The translations under genes were made by a program, and so were the position numbers. This document shows, piece after piece, positions 17,588 through 26,204 of a DNA stretch of 57,407 bases. Under the pieces are notes generated by a model. It ran no database searches. It was not told the DNA's origin and saw nothing but the letters and a program-made list of their open reading frames with translations. The stretch lies in the NCBI GenBank assembly GCA_002030045.1, contig LQBI01000006.1, positions 1 through 57,407 of the forward strand, in the 5' to 3' direction. Each line of letters opens with the position of its first letter. Within the stretch, counting starts at the first letter, position 1. This DNA is from Candidatus Aegiribacteria sp. MLS_C. Its GTDB lineage: Bacteria; Fermentibacterota; Fermentibacteria; Fermentibacterales; JCC-6.

Positions 17588-18211
17588 GTGAAGGAACTGA
17601 CGGACCGGCAGAGACAATTCCTGGATTTCATAAGGTATTACATCGCAGGCCACTCCTTTCCGCCCAGCATAAGGGAGATACAGGCCCATTTCGGCCTCAG
17701 GAGCACCAAGGGCGTGAAGGACCACATCGACCGCCTGGTCGAGTACGGCTACCTAAGGCGCATGGACGGCGCCGCAAGGGCCCTGGAACTGGTCGGAGAG
17801 GACCCGCTGACAGGCACACCCATGAAGGACGTGGTGCCCCTGGTGGGCACGGTGGCAGCCGGTATGCCCCTTCTGGCCGAGGAGAACATAGAGGACTACC
17901 TGCCCGTTCCCTCCGGCCTTACTCGCACCGAAGGCATGTTCTACCTGAGAGTATCCGGCGACAGCATGACCGGCGCCGCCATACTCGAGGGAGACCTGGT
18001 GCTGGTCCGGCCGCAGCCCTTCGTCGAGCAGGGAGAGATAGCCGTGGTGAGAATAGGGGACGAGGCCACGGTGAAGAGGTTCTTCAGGCACGAAGACAGG
18101 GTCGAGCTGCATTCCGAGAACCCCCGGTACCGGCCCATCGTCTGCCGTGACGGCTCGGAGGAGACAAGGGTCGTAGGCAAAGTGGTGGCGGTCTACCGGG
18201 AGCTGGAGTAG
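17588..18211 (+). CDS. lexA: LexA repressor of the SOS response
   Basis: 207 residues from a GTG start. N-terminal winged helix (LTDRQRQFLDFIRYYI, SIREIQAHFGLRSTKGVKDHI) binds operators. The C-terminal S24 peptidase domain has the self-cleavage bond in VAAGMP, the nucleophile Ser in SGDSMTG and the general-base Lys in ATVKRF. RecA filaments on damaged DNA trigger self-cleavage and derepression. Single gene; the HAD phosphatase gene on the other strand ends two bases away. Confidence 0.95.
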   Translation: MKELTDRQRQFLDFIRYYIAGHSFPPSIREIQAHFGLRSTKGVKDHIDRLVEYGYLRRMDGAARALELVGEDPLTGTPMKDVVPLVGTVAAGMPLLAEENIEDYLPVPSGLTRTEGMFYLRVSGDSMTGAAILEGDLVLVRPQPFVEQGEIAVVRIGDEATVKRFFRHEDRVELHSENPRYRPIVCRDGSEETRVVGKVVAVYRELE

Positions 18212-18213
18212 CC

Positions 18214-18867
18214 TCAGGTCTTACTGTCCTGTCCCATCAGTTCCCTCACTGCGGGAGGTATGCCGGACGGGCTGTCCACCCTGATGTCGGCCGGAGCCAT
18301 CTCCCTTTCACCCCCGTACCCGTAGAGGCATCCTATCGAGGGTATGTCGTTGTCCTTCGCAGCCTGCACGTCGTGGTAGCGGTCCCCTACCATGACAGCG
18401 GGAACTCCGCCGAAGGCCTCAAGTATTCCGGCCACTCGGTCAGACTTGGATGTCTGCCCGTCTTTTCCCACCATCATGGAGAAGTAACCGGCCATTCCAA
18501 GTGTGCCGGTGACCAGCCTTATGTAGTCCATTCCCGCGTTGGAGCAGACGGCCATGCGCATGCCCATTCCGGCAAGCTCCTGAAGCATCGCAACGGTGCC
18601 GGGATACAGGGACCCGCTCTCGGCCAGGGTTACGAGCTGGTGCTTCCTTATACCCTCCATGAATGCCAGGTGCAGCCTGCCGCCCGGGCCCAGCAGCTCC
18701 CGGCTGAAGACTTCCAGGGGCTCTCCGTAGAGTGCGTTTATGGCTTCGGGTGCGGCCGCCGCGTAGCCCAGGTCCTCCATGGCCCTCTGTATGGCGGGGA
18801 CCAGTGCGGTCTCCGTACGGTGCAGGGTCCCGTCCAGATCGAAGATGACGGTTCCTGAATAAGCCAA
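18214..18867 (-). CDS. HAD-family phosphatase (phosphoglycolate phosphatase-like)
   Basis: 217 residues from a TTG at 18867 preceded by GGAAGGGAG; this start places the catalytic motif near the N-terminus. Motifs: FDLDGTL (nucleophile and acid Asp), VCSNAG (motif II), KSDRVAGIL (motif III Lys) and GDRYHDVQAAKD (motif IV). An alpha-helical cap lies between motif I and II. Gph, phosphonatase-like or pyrophosphatase activity are all possible. Longer readings to 18993 run into the divergent gene's promoter. Confidence 0.8.
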   Translation of the reverse strand: MAYSGTVIFDLDGTLHRTETALVPAIQRAMEDLGYAAAAPEAINALYGEPLEVFSRELLGPGGRLHLAFMEGIRKHQLVTLAESGSLYPGTVAMLQELAGMGMRMAVCSNAGMDYIRLVTGTLGMAGYFSMMVGKDGQTSKSDRVAGILEAFGGVPAVMVGDRYHDVQAAKDNDIPSIGCLYGYGGEREMAPADIRVDSPSGIPPAVRELMGQDSKT

Positions 18868-18903
18868 GGCCGCTCCCTTCCAGGGTGGACCGGGAATATA
18901 CGA

Positions 18904-18926
18904 AAACTGCTGATGGAGCGCAGTTT
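18904..18926. promoter_or_regulatory. Palindromic operator candidate between divergent genes
   Basis: Perfect inverted repeat AAACTGC-N9-GCAGTTT in the 116-base gap between the HAD gene (minus) and the DUF89 gene (plus). TATATT on the minus strand at 18895-18900 is a possible -10 for the HAD gene, so a factor bound here could control it. No matching regulator is known. Confidence 0.35.
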
Positions 18927-18983
18927 GATTATTATTCACCTGTAGGGGAAAGGCCCTCGGGATTCTTTCATGGGAAGGGAATG

Positions 18984-19853
18984 ATGCTTGCACAGCTGGA
19001 ATGTCTGCCCTGTCTGGTGCGCCAGGCCGTGGAGATGGCGCGGATGTCGGAGATCGGACCCGAAGTGCAGCTCCAGCTGCTGCGGGAGGTAATGGCCCTC
19101 ATGTCACGGACGGACCTGTACAGGTCGCCGCCGGAGATCATGGGGGAGATAGGCATGCTCTTCCACAGGGTCACGGGGGTAAGGGATCCCTACGCCCGGG
19201 TCAAGCGGGACCATACCGAGACCGCACTCGGCATGATCGAGGAAATGGACTCGATGATCCGCAGCTCGGATGATCCATTCGTCACGGGTCTCAAGCTGGC
19301 GGCGGCGGGGAACATCATCGACCTGGGTGCCCGGAGCAGGGTGGACCAGGGTGAGATAGCCGCCGTTCTCAGGGAGGCGGCGGAGCTGCCGATCTCGGGG
19401 ATTCATCCGCATATACTGAAGATAAGGGCGGAGAATGCCCGAAGGATACTGTACCTGGCGGACAATGCGGGGGAGACCGTCTTCGACAGGAAGTTCATAG
19501 AACTGCTTCCGCCGGGCAGGACCACGGTGGCGGTCAGGGGAGGACCCGCGCTGAACGATGCCACCATGGAGGACGCTGTGCATGCCGGGCTGGACCTGGT
19601 GGCAGAGCTGGTGGAGAACGGTTCCAATGCTCCCGCAACGGTACTGGACGACTGTTCCGCGGAATTCATCCGGCTCTTCGAGGAGGCGGACCTGATAATA
19701 GCCAAGGGTCAGGGAAACTACGAATCCCTCTCCGGGAGAACTTCCCGAGTGCATTTCCTGTTCAGGGTCAAGTGCGGACTGGTCGCCGACCATTCAGGGT
19801 ATTCGATGGGCAGCCTGGTCCTGGACGGTCCTCCGGAGGAAGCCATTCGATGA
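18984..19853 (+). CDS. DUF89/ARMT1-family metal-dependent phosphatase
   Basis: 289 residues from the second of two adjacent ATGs, chosen because the ribosome site GGGAAGGGA directly abuts the first. Family signatures: ECLPCLVRQA at the N-terminus, YLADNAGETVFDRKF, VRGGPALNDATMEDA and LIIAKGQGNYESL. The family comprises damage-control phosphatases that hydrolyse harmful sugar-phosphate side products or similar metabolites. It overlaps the next gene (ATGA), another phosphatase, suggesting a joint metabolite-repair job. Exact substrate unknown. Confidence 0.8.
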   Translation: MLAQLECLPCLVRQAVEMARMSEIGPEVQLQLLREVMALMSRTDLYRSPPEIMGEIGMLFHRVTGVRDPYARVKRDHTETALGMIEEMDSMIRSSDDPFVTGLKLAAAGNIIDLGARSRVDQGEIAAVLREAAELPISGIHPHILKIRAENARRILYLADNAGETVFDRKFIELLPPGRTTVAVRGGPALNDATMEDAVHAGLDLVAELVENGSNAPATVLDDCSAEFIRLFEEADLIIAKGQGNYESLSGRTSRVHFLFRVKCGLVADHSGYSMGSLVLDGPPEEAIR

Positions 19854-20740
19854 AGGCCGGGGCTGCGGCTCCGCCGGGACTCTTCGCCACCGACATGGAC
19901 GGGACCATGCTGCTTCCGGGAATGGATTTCCACGAGCTCGACCTCCTCGCTCTGGAGGAGCTGGGAAGGATGGGTTTCATCAGGGTGGTGGCCACCGGCC
20001 GGTCGCCCTTCTCCTTCATGCGGATGCTGGACGGCAGACGGCTGCCGGTTGACTTCCTGGTGCTGTCCAGCGGGGCCTGTATCATCGACAGCTCCACCGG
20101 GGAGTACCTCAGGACCTCCTCCATGGACGGCGATTCCACGTCCAGACTGGTGGACCTGCTCATGGAAGAGGGCTACGACTTCTGCGTACAGGACACCATT
20201 CCATCGAACCACGTCTTCAGGTACTGCTACCAGTCCGGCTCCAATCCGGATCTCGAGCGGCGGCTAAGGCTCTACGACGGGTACTGCAGGCCACTGACGG
20301 AGCGGGAGGAGGGGAAGCCCTGCAGCCAGCTGGTGGTGGTGGTCCCTCCCGGGAGGGACGAGGCAAGCCTCGTGGCCGGTTTCTCGAGGATCCTCGGGGA
20401 CAGCTGCAGCGTTGTGAGGTCCACTTCTCCGCTGGACGGCGAATCACTGTGGATCGAGCTGTTCCCTCCAGAGGTGTCCAAGAGCAGGGGTGTCATGTGG
20501 GTGGCCGAGAGGCACGGGATATCCAGGGAGAACGTCGCCGCCGTTGGCAACGACTACAACGACCACGACCTCCTGGAGTGGGCCGGTTCCGCCTACGTGG
20601 TGGAGGACTCGCCGGAGCACCTGAGGACCAGCTTCACCGAGGTGACCTCGGTTTACCGGGGAGCGGTGGCACATGCCGCCAGGCTCTGGCTCACGGAAAG
20701 GGGCCAGCTTGCACCCGGTGCCCGCTGGCCCGCTTCCTAG
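19850..20740 (+). CDS. Cof-type HAD phosphatase
   Basis: 296 residues from the ATG that overlaps the upstream stop. N-terminal LFATDMDGTMLLPG is motif I, VVATGRSPFS motif II, and GNDYNDHDLLEWAG motif IV; the long insert between II and III is the Cof-type cap. Members dephosphorylate sugar phosphates, phosphoinositol or flavin precursors. Ends in a 220-base gap to a convergent gene, in which no gene is seen apart from a 12-bp palindrome AGAACCGGTTCT at 20929-20940. Confidence 0.8.
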   Translation: MKAGAAAPPGLFATDMDGTMLLPGMDFHELDLLALEELGRMGFIRVVATGRSPFSFMRMLDGRRLPVDFLVLSSGACIIDSSTGEYLRTSSMDGDSTSRLVDLLMEEGYDFCVQDTIPSNHVFRYCYQSGSNPDLERRLRLYDGYCRPLTEREEGKPCSQLVVVVPPGRDEASLVAGFSRILGDSCSVVRSTSPLDGESLWIELFPPEVSKSRGVMWVAERHGISRENVAAVGNDYNDHDLLEWAGSAYVVEDSPEHLRTSFTEVTSVYRGAVAHAARLWLTERGQLAPGARWPAS

Positions 20741-20960
20741 CGCAGGCTCGCATTCATGCGCTACTGGAGGTAATAAGGGTACTCGGAAGTCCCCTTCGTA
20801 CCACCATGCAGTCATGCAAGAATCGTTCCAATCCACCGGAAGCAGCATTTATATCGGAAAGACGTGCATATACAGCTGGACCTTCCGGAACGTCATGCAG
20901 AATGCCGGGCGGTCCCGGCGGAAAAGCCAGAACCGGTTCTTCGGATGCCCGGACGGATGG

Positions 20961-21455
20961 TCATTCTCCCTGAGTCGAGGCAGACTCCCGGTCCATTTCA
21001 TCGACAGTATCTGCATCTTCCGGAGCGCTTTCTGTAGTTGAGCGATAGGGTTCCATCGCGCGCTCCGAGTACACTCTGAGAGGCTGCACCATGTGCACTC
21101 CCGGGAAGACCGGTTCGTCCGGCACGCACCCGCCGCGCCGTACAACAGCGGTCCGCCCGCGGCAGAAGACCACCTCGCCCACCGCCGAGGCCGACACGGT
21201 GTCATCGGGTACCCTGAGGTGCACGAGACTGTAGTCCTCCAGGTCCACGGGTCCGCTGTCCAGGAGCTGACAGGACTCTCCGAAACCTTCGGGATCCCCC
21301 ACCGCCAGGAACCAGTCGTTCGAGATGTGGAGGACATACAGTCCCTCCGGCAGCGGCTGTCCGGCGAGTTCCCTGATGTCCGTGCGGACGACAAGAAGGC
21401 CGCCGTCCATGCATGAGACCGTGCACAGGAAAAGAAGCAGGCAACTCATTCTCAT
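20961..21455 (-). CDS. Small secreted or lipid-anchored protein, unknown
   Basis: 164 residues from the ATG at 21455 (a second ATG at 21449 is as plausible; ribosome site GGGGAAAGGTG precedes both). N-terminus MRMSCLLLFLCTVSCMDGG is a signal peptide that could be cut before Cys as a lipoprotein. The body is beta-rich with DWFLAVGD and VPDDTVSASAVGEVVF; the tail is acidic and Ser/Thr-rich. No family recognised. Confidence 0.5.
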   Translation of the reverse strand: MRMSCLLLFLCTVSCMDGGLLVVRTDIRELAGQPLPEGLYVLHISNDWFLAVGDPEGFGESCQLLDSGPVDLEDYSLVHLRVPDDTVSASAVGEVVFCRGRTAVVRRGGCVPDEPVFPGVHMVQPLRVYSERAMEPYRSTTESAPEDADTVDEMDRESASTQGE

Positions 21456-21571
21456 CACCTTTCCCCGCTGTACCGTGTCCTCGCTCGGTAAGGAACATAA
21501 CACATGCGGGCCGGCGTGTTGCGCCGGCGGAGCTTTCCGCTGCTCCTGCCTGCTCAGGAAGTGGATGGAGA

Positions 21572-21600
21572 AAGGGCCGGCAGGAAGACTGCCGGCCCTT
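21572..21600 (-). terminator. Rho-independent terminator of the C25 protease gene
   Basis: Perfect 12-bp stem AAGGGCCGGCAG / CTGCCGGCCCTT with loop of five, 18 bases after the protease stop and followed on the minus strand by TTTCTCC. Strong GC stem and T-rich exit. Confidence 0.8.
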
Positions 21601-21618
21601 CATTGACGATGTCCGGGT

Positions 21619-23898
21619 CTAGCGGACCACGGCGAGCATTCTGGTCACGCTGCCTGCGGAAGGCACCGTGAGCCTCAGCATGTAGATGCCGTTGGGCACG
21701 GGCACTCCGTCGAAGGAGTTCCCGTCCCATGTGACAGAATGGGTTCCGGGACCAAGTTCCCCGGGACCAATGGATGAAACGATCCTGCCGGTGAGGTCGT
21801 AGACGGAGATCTCCGCGCAGGTTGCAAATGGAAGACCGAAGCCGATGGAGGCGGTGGAGGTGACCGGGTTCGGTACGGGATTGTCAATGAACAGCGTGGG
21901 GAAGGTCATGATGGAACCGCCACCGGTCCCAACGGCCGGATCGGCGTAAGTGACCGCCGGGACCTTGCTGTAAGCCGTTGAGGTAATGGTGACCTGGGCC
22001 GCTCCGGGAATGGAAGCTATGGAGAGCGACGCGATGCCGGAGGAGTTCGTGTAGTCTGAATCGAGCAGCTCGCCGGTATCGGCGTAGTAGGCGGCAACCA
22101 TGGCCCCCTCCACCGGGGCCTTGCCGTCGTCGGTGACCGTGACCGGGAAGCTGCCGACCCCTATGGTGGCGGCATGGGAGTTGCTCAGGACCGGGATCGG
22201 CGATGTGTCGTTGTAGATGGCGGTCTCAGGGTCCCCGAAGAGGTGCGCCATCATTATCATGTCACTGCCGCCGCTTCCGAAGTACTCGTTGCACTTGAGC
22301 TTGCCCCATGTGTGGGCGGCTCCCAGGTGGTGGAGTTCCTCGGTGAAGTAACCCCTGAAGGTATGCACCTGCAGGGTGTCCCCGGGACCCACGGGGGTGT
22401 AGGTGGAGGATCCCATGACGGTTATAGCCCCTCTGGGGGTCGAGGTGGAACCCTCCGAGAGGAAGGCTTCGCAGAAGCAGTAGTAGTCGTCGAACTGACC
22501 GTTCTGGCAGCCTATGGTGTAGACCCAGGGCATCCTCCTGCCGTTGGTCAGGGAGGCGATGTTGGAGTTGCTGAAGCCCGTGGTCACCCAGGAGGTGGCA
22601 TCGCCGTGGCCGATGTAGGAGATCACCGACCTGCCCTCGTTAATGTCGGCCACTATCTGGGAGAGCGAGGGTGTGGTGCCGCCGAGAGCGGAGCAGTAGA
22701 AATCCGATTCGATGGCGTGAGCCTGGAAGAGCTGGTGTATCCTGAGAGCTTCCTCAGGCGCCTCGAAATCTGTGCACGCCATGCTGAAGCCCTTCATGAA
22801 CCAGTTCTCGCCGGCGGGCTGATAGGGATCGGTCTCGTGCTGTACCAGCTTCCAGGAGATGTAGGCCAGGTCGTCGGTGTCGTTGCCGCAGATCCTGCCT
22901 ATGTTCATCGAGGGCAGCGCTCCGCTGCCCACCACCGCGTACTCGTTGTCCGCGGCATGGGTGTAGGAGCCCGAGTACTGGGGAGTGGGGACCACATTGT
23001 GCCCTCCAACCAGTAGTACGTACTCGGGAGGATTGGGCCAGGTGTTGAAGGCGTCCTCCAGCCAGGCGTCGATCGCCGAGGTGGTGCCGCCGATCTCGGA
23101 CAGGAGGCCGATCTCGACCTGGTAGCCTTTCTGGGCCTTCCAGTCTATGAGGTCCTGGGCGAGGGCGATTGACTCCTCGGAGCCTATGAAGACGTAGCTC
23201 CCGTCCACCAGGTCGGTCTCGGGAACCGGTTCCATACCGAGCACATGCTCGTAGATGGGCATGAAGCTCCTGGTATAGCCTTGGGGGTTCCTCAGGAGCT
23301 CGTTCTCACCGACGCCCCCGGCACTTCCAACGCTAACGGTGACTGAAGTGGTGATGTATGTCTCCCCTGACACCGGGTCGACGGAAACCGGGCTGTACCT
23401 GATCCAGGCCACCCTGATGTCGCGAAGGATGGTCACCGACTCTATCTCCACGGGAGAAGCCGGGAACATCCGCGAAGTGCCGTAGACCGAACCGTCGATG
23501 CGGTAGGCCGGCGTGTCCTCGGACCAGGTTGGCGGCTCCTGGTAGGGCGCCACCGAGTAGGACCCGAGGTACTGCACCTCCTGTTCCAGTATCTCCAGCT
23601 GGATGTCGCCGGTATTGGGGACCAGTACCATTCTGCGGAGAACCGGGAGGTCCGGGGAGCCCACCATGGCCAGGTATCCCCCGTCCTCGGGGATCCTGAA
23701 CACCGTTCCCGGTCCGAACTCCTGCAGGTTGGCATCCACCGCCTCCAGGGCCTGAAGGTTGAACTGGACTACTCTGCCGTCGGCGGTGGATCCCAGGAGG
23801 GAAGATTCCTCGACTGGTCCCGGCGCCCGGTACACGGTGTCCCCATGGGCCACCTGTACAAGCAGCAGCATGGTCAGAAGAAAGAAAGTGACTTTCAT
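21619..23898 (-). CDS. Secreted gingipain-type cysteine protease (peptidase family C25) with type IX sorting domain
   Basis: 759 residues. Signal peptide (FFLLTMLLLVQVAHG), a propeptide to about residue 230, then the C25 caspase-like domain: the catalytic pair is probably His431 in ISYIGHGDATSW and Cys464 in TIGCQNGQF. A beta-sandwich domain follows (~570-665), then the last ~85 residues, NPVPNPVTSTASIGF to VTRMLAVVR, which form a type-A sorting domain with DLTGRIV and NGIYMLRL. Such domains direct export through the outer membrane and are usually cleaved. It probably degrades protein for fermentation. Ribosome site GGGAG before the ATG; own promoter and terminator, so it is a single-gene unit. 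Confidence 0.88.
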   Translation of the reverse strand: MKVTFFLLTMLLLVQVAHGDTVYRAPGPVEESSLLGSTADGRVVQFNLQALEAVDANLQEFGPGTVFRIPEDGGYLAMVGSPDLPVLRRMVLVPNTGDIQLEILEQEVQYLGSYSVAPYQEPPTWSEDTPAYRIDGSVYGTSRMFPASPVEIESVTILRDIRVAWIRYSPVSVDPVSGETYITTSVTVSVGSAGGVGENELLRNPQGYTRSFMPIYEHVLGMEPVPETDLVDGSYVFIGSEESIALAQDLIDWKAQKGYQVEIGLLSEIGGTTSAIDAWLEDAFNTWPNPPEYVLLVGGHNVVPTPQYSGSYTHAADNEYAVVGSGALPSMNIGRICGNDTDDLAYISWKLVQHETDPYQPAGENWFMKGFSMACTDFEAPEEALRIHQLFQAHAIESDFYCSALGGTTPSLSQIVADINEGRSVISYIGHGDATSWVTTGFSNSNIASLTNGRRMPWVYTIGCQNGQFDDYYCFCEAFLSEGSTSTPRGAITVMGSSTYTPVGPGDTLQVHTFRGYFTEELHHLGAAHTWGKLKCNEYFGSGGSDMIMMAHLFGDPETAIYNDTSPIPVLSNSHAATIGVGSFPVTVTDDGKAPVEGAMVAAYYADTGELLDSDYTNSSGIASLSIASIPGAAQVTITSTAYSKVPAVTYADPAVGTGGGSIMTFPTLFIDNPVPNPVTSTASIGFGLPFATCAEISVYDLTGRIVSSIGPGELGPGTHSVTWDGNSFDGVPVPNGIYMLRLTVPSAGSVTRMLAVVR

Positions 23899-23954
23899 AT
23901 CTACTCCCTGGTTGGCAGGTTTACATGATACTTGGGTGAGCGTACATCGGAACT

Positions 23955-23983
23955 ACTATCCGAACCGGGGCAATCCAAGTCAA
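23955..23983 (-). promoter_or_regulatory. Sigma-70-like promoter of the C25 protease gene
   Basis: On the minus strand TTGACT (23978-23983), 17 bases, GATAGT (23955-23960), giving a leader of about 50 bases to the ATG at 23898. Spacing is ideal. Confidence 0.55.
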
Positions 23984-24141
23984 TGGATAACCTCAAGCTG
24001 TTCCACGGTTAACGTTCACCAGCTGATGGCACTACGATAGGGGTAGGATGGGCAAGCATAGTATTTTGGTCATTATAGCTTCCTCCCTTATCCTGAGAGC
24101 TGTGTTATGGATCGGCGCTATGCGGTCGACACGCCCCCAAC

Positions 24142-25356
24142 TCAATCGGGCATCAAGGAAAAGAACACAAGTTCACAGCCGTCAAAGGTACAATATCCGT
24201 TTCCCTCTATGAGCAGTGAACTGCTGAAACCGAACTCGGGAATAGTGGAGTGTGACGTGATCCAGCCTGATGCTGAAATGCAATCGAAACCCGATGAGTA
24301 TAGGATCAATCTATAGAACCCTGGCCTGTTGGAAAACAACCATAAGCTATTACCATTGTCTGCAACGGCCAGAGGTCTATGAGTCCATAAACCCCAGGAA
24401 CGATCATATGAATATGAGATCGAGCTCGTTTTGATATCTCCGGATTGTCCAAGGACAAGAAGTTCACAGGTTTCAGGGACCAGATCAGAGTCCATTTCAG
24501 GGTCAATTGAATTGTAAATAGCGAGCATGCTGTTCGGGCTGAAATAGATATGCCGATAAAGAGCACCATCAAGGTAAATAGTCTCTTGAACTCTACCAGT
24601 TGCATTATCCAATAGAAGGATCTGGCTCTTGTCACTGACACACGCAAGAGTCCAGCGGCCGTCGGGAGTGACATAAACCCGACCCCATAAGTTATGACTT
24701 GGGATTACTCTTGCAGGAATCGACCAGGCAAGGCCATCTTCATCGTAGGCATCGATGTGGTCACCGTTGGTCAAGCAGAAGAAGTCACCATGCTGAGAAT
24801 AACTGACAGAAGGATTCATTGGAAATTGGTCATTGCTCTCGGCTATCAGGTGAAGTTCCGCATCGAGTATTCTAAGTTCCCTATCGCTCAGGAACAGCAT
24901 GGAACCGCAGTCGGAAATCCTTGCCATCATCGGCCGGGTTCCGGTGGGATGTCGTTCATCGTAGGGCCTGAACAGAACCATGTCGCCGGTACTGAGATCG
25001 ATCCTGGCGCATTCCTCCCTCTGACGGTTCACAAGAAGACAGTACGCGGCATTAGGTGAGAAACGGATCTCGTCGCAGTTGAAACCATGATGATAGCTGA
25101 CCACTTCGCCGGTAAGTTGAGAAACAATCCTGATCTCTTGCTGATCTACCAGGTAGAGTTGCCAGTACGAGGTCTCATCGCCTTCAATATACACCGCTTT
25201 GCCCCGAGACAACTCATCACAATCGATGTAATCCTGCGGATTCACTCGCCACTCTTCATGAGTGAAATATCCCTCCATATCGTAAATACCTTCGCCGCTG
25301 CGAACAGCTTCCGGTACGATAGATAGAAAGGAGAAGATGATAAGTATGGGAACCAT
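24142..25356 (-). CDS. Secreted propeller-like protein, low GC, unknown function
   Basis: 404 residues from the ATG at 25356, which gives a signal peptide (MVPILIIFSFLSIVPEA) and a ribosome site GAAGGG; longer readings upstream lack a signal and run into the divergent gene. The body has repeated segments such as DEIRFSPNAAYCLLVNR, GRVYVTPDGRWTLACVSD and RHIYFSPNSMLAIYN, which look like WD40/TolB-type propeller blades (SPN/PDG turns). No sorting domain at the end. The base composition is clearly lower in GC than the protease gene or the phosphoesterase gene next door, so it may be a late arrival. Confidence 0.55.
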   Translation of the reverse strand: MVPILIIFSFLSIVPEAVRSGEGIYDMEGYFTHEEWRVNPQDYIDCDELSRGKAVYIEGDETSYWQLYLVDQQEIRIVSQLTGEVVSYHHGFNCDEIRFSPNAAYCLLVNRQREECARIDLSTGDMVLFRPYDERHPTGTRPMMARISDCGSMLFLSDRELRILDAELHLIAESNDQFPMNPSVSYSQHGDFFCLTNGDHIDAYDEDGLAWSIPARVIPSHNLWGRVYVTPDGRWTLACVSDKSQILLLDNATGRVQETIYLDGALYRHIYFSPNSMLAIYNSIDPEMDSDLVPETCELLVLGQSGDIKTSSISYSYDRSWGLWTHRPLAVADNGNSLWLFSNRPGFYRLILYSSGFDCISASGWITSHSTIPEFGFSSSLLIEGNGYCTFDGCELVFFSLMPD

Positions 25357-25497
25357 AATTCCCTTCTCGTTATGAGTAGTGCAAACCCCTATAAGTGCCA
25401 ACTCGGTTATATTCGGCGCATCAGAGATATACGTCAAGTTTACGATTGTACTCATAGTGACAGAGTGATACAGGTAAACCACAGATAAGGCGTTCAA

Positions 25498-26202
25498 ATG
25501 CTTCTGTTCGCGATCGGTGACCTGCACCTGTCCCTGAGTTCCGACAAGCCCATGGACGTCTTCGGTGACCACTGGAAGGACCATCATATCGTCCTGGAGA
25601 GGAACTGGAGGGAGGTGGTGGGCACCAGTGACACCGTGCTGGTCCCCGGAGACATATCCTGGGCCATGGACATGAACGGGGCCATGGCCGACCTGCAGTG
25701 GCTGGACGGGCTGCCGGGCAGGAAGGTGATAGTGAAGGGGAACCACGACTACTGGTGGAGTTCCATATCCAGGATGAGGGAGATACTGCCTGAGAGCATA
25801 GTCCCTCTGCAGAACGATGCTCTGGATGCGGGTCCCGCAGTGGTGACCGGCACCCGGGGCTGGCTGACCCCCGTTTCGGAGGGGTACTCCGGGGATGACG
25901 ACGGCAGGGTGTACCGCAGGGAGCTGCTGAGGCTGGGAATGGCGCTGGATGCTGCCGGGAAGCTCATGGACGGGAAGAAGAGGCTGGTGGCGATGATGCA
26001 TTACCCGCCGGTGGTCGGCGGAAGGCCCACGGAGTTCTCGAGGATGCTCTCCGAGAGGGGGGTGGACCTCTGCCTCTACGGGCACATCCACATGGCCCCG
26101 GGCACGTGGCCCGACGGCCTGGATTGCGAGCTTGACGGGGTGGAGTACAGGCTGGTCTCCGCTGACCGGCTGGACTTCCGTCCCCTGGAACTGGAAGTGT
26201 AA
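25498..26202 (+). CDS. Calcineurin-like metallophosphoesterase
   Basis: 234 residues, starting MLLFAIGDLHLSLSSDK. Metal-binding motifs in order: GDLH, VPGDISW, KGNHDYWW, MMHYPP and YGHIHMAP, all intact. Related proteins have been described as phosphohydrolases with varied substrates; none can be chosen here. Three bases separate it from the ABC-F gene, so both are probably co-transcribed. Confidence 0.82.
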   Translation: MLLFAIGDLHLSLSSDKPMDVFGDHWKDHHIVLERNWREVVGTSDTVLVPGDISWAMDMNGAMADLQWLDGLPGRKVIVKGNHDYWWSSISRMREILPESIVPLQNDALDAGPAVVTGTRGWLTPVSEGYSGDDDGRVYRRELLRLGMALDAAGKLMDGKKRLVAMMHYPPVVGGRPTEFSRMLSERGVDLCLYGHIHMAPGTWPDGLDCELDGVEYRLVSADRLDFRPLELEV

Positions 26203-26204
26203 CG

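Noticed and set aside
20929-20940. 12-bp palindrome AGAACCGGTTCT between convergent genes
   Set aside because: No promoter or gene start nearby to give it a role, and no T-tract for a terminator.
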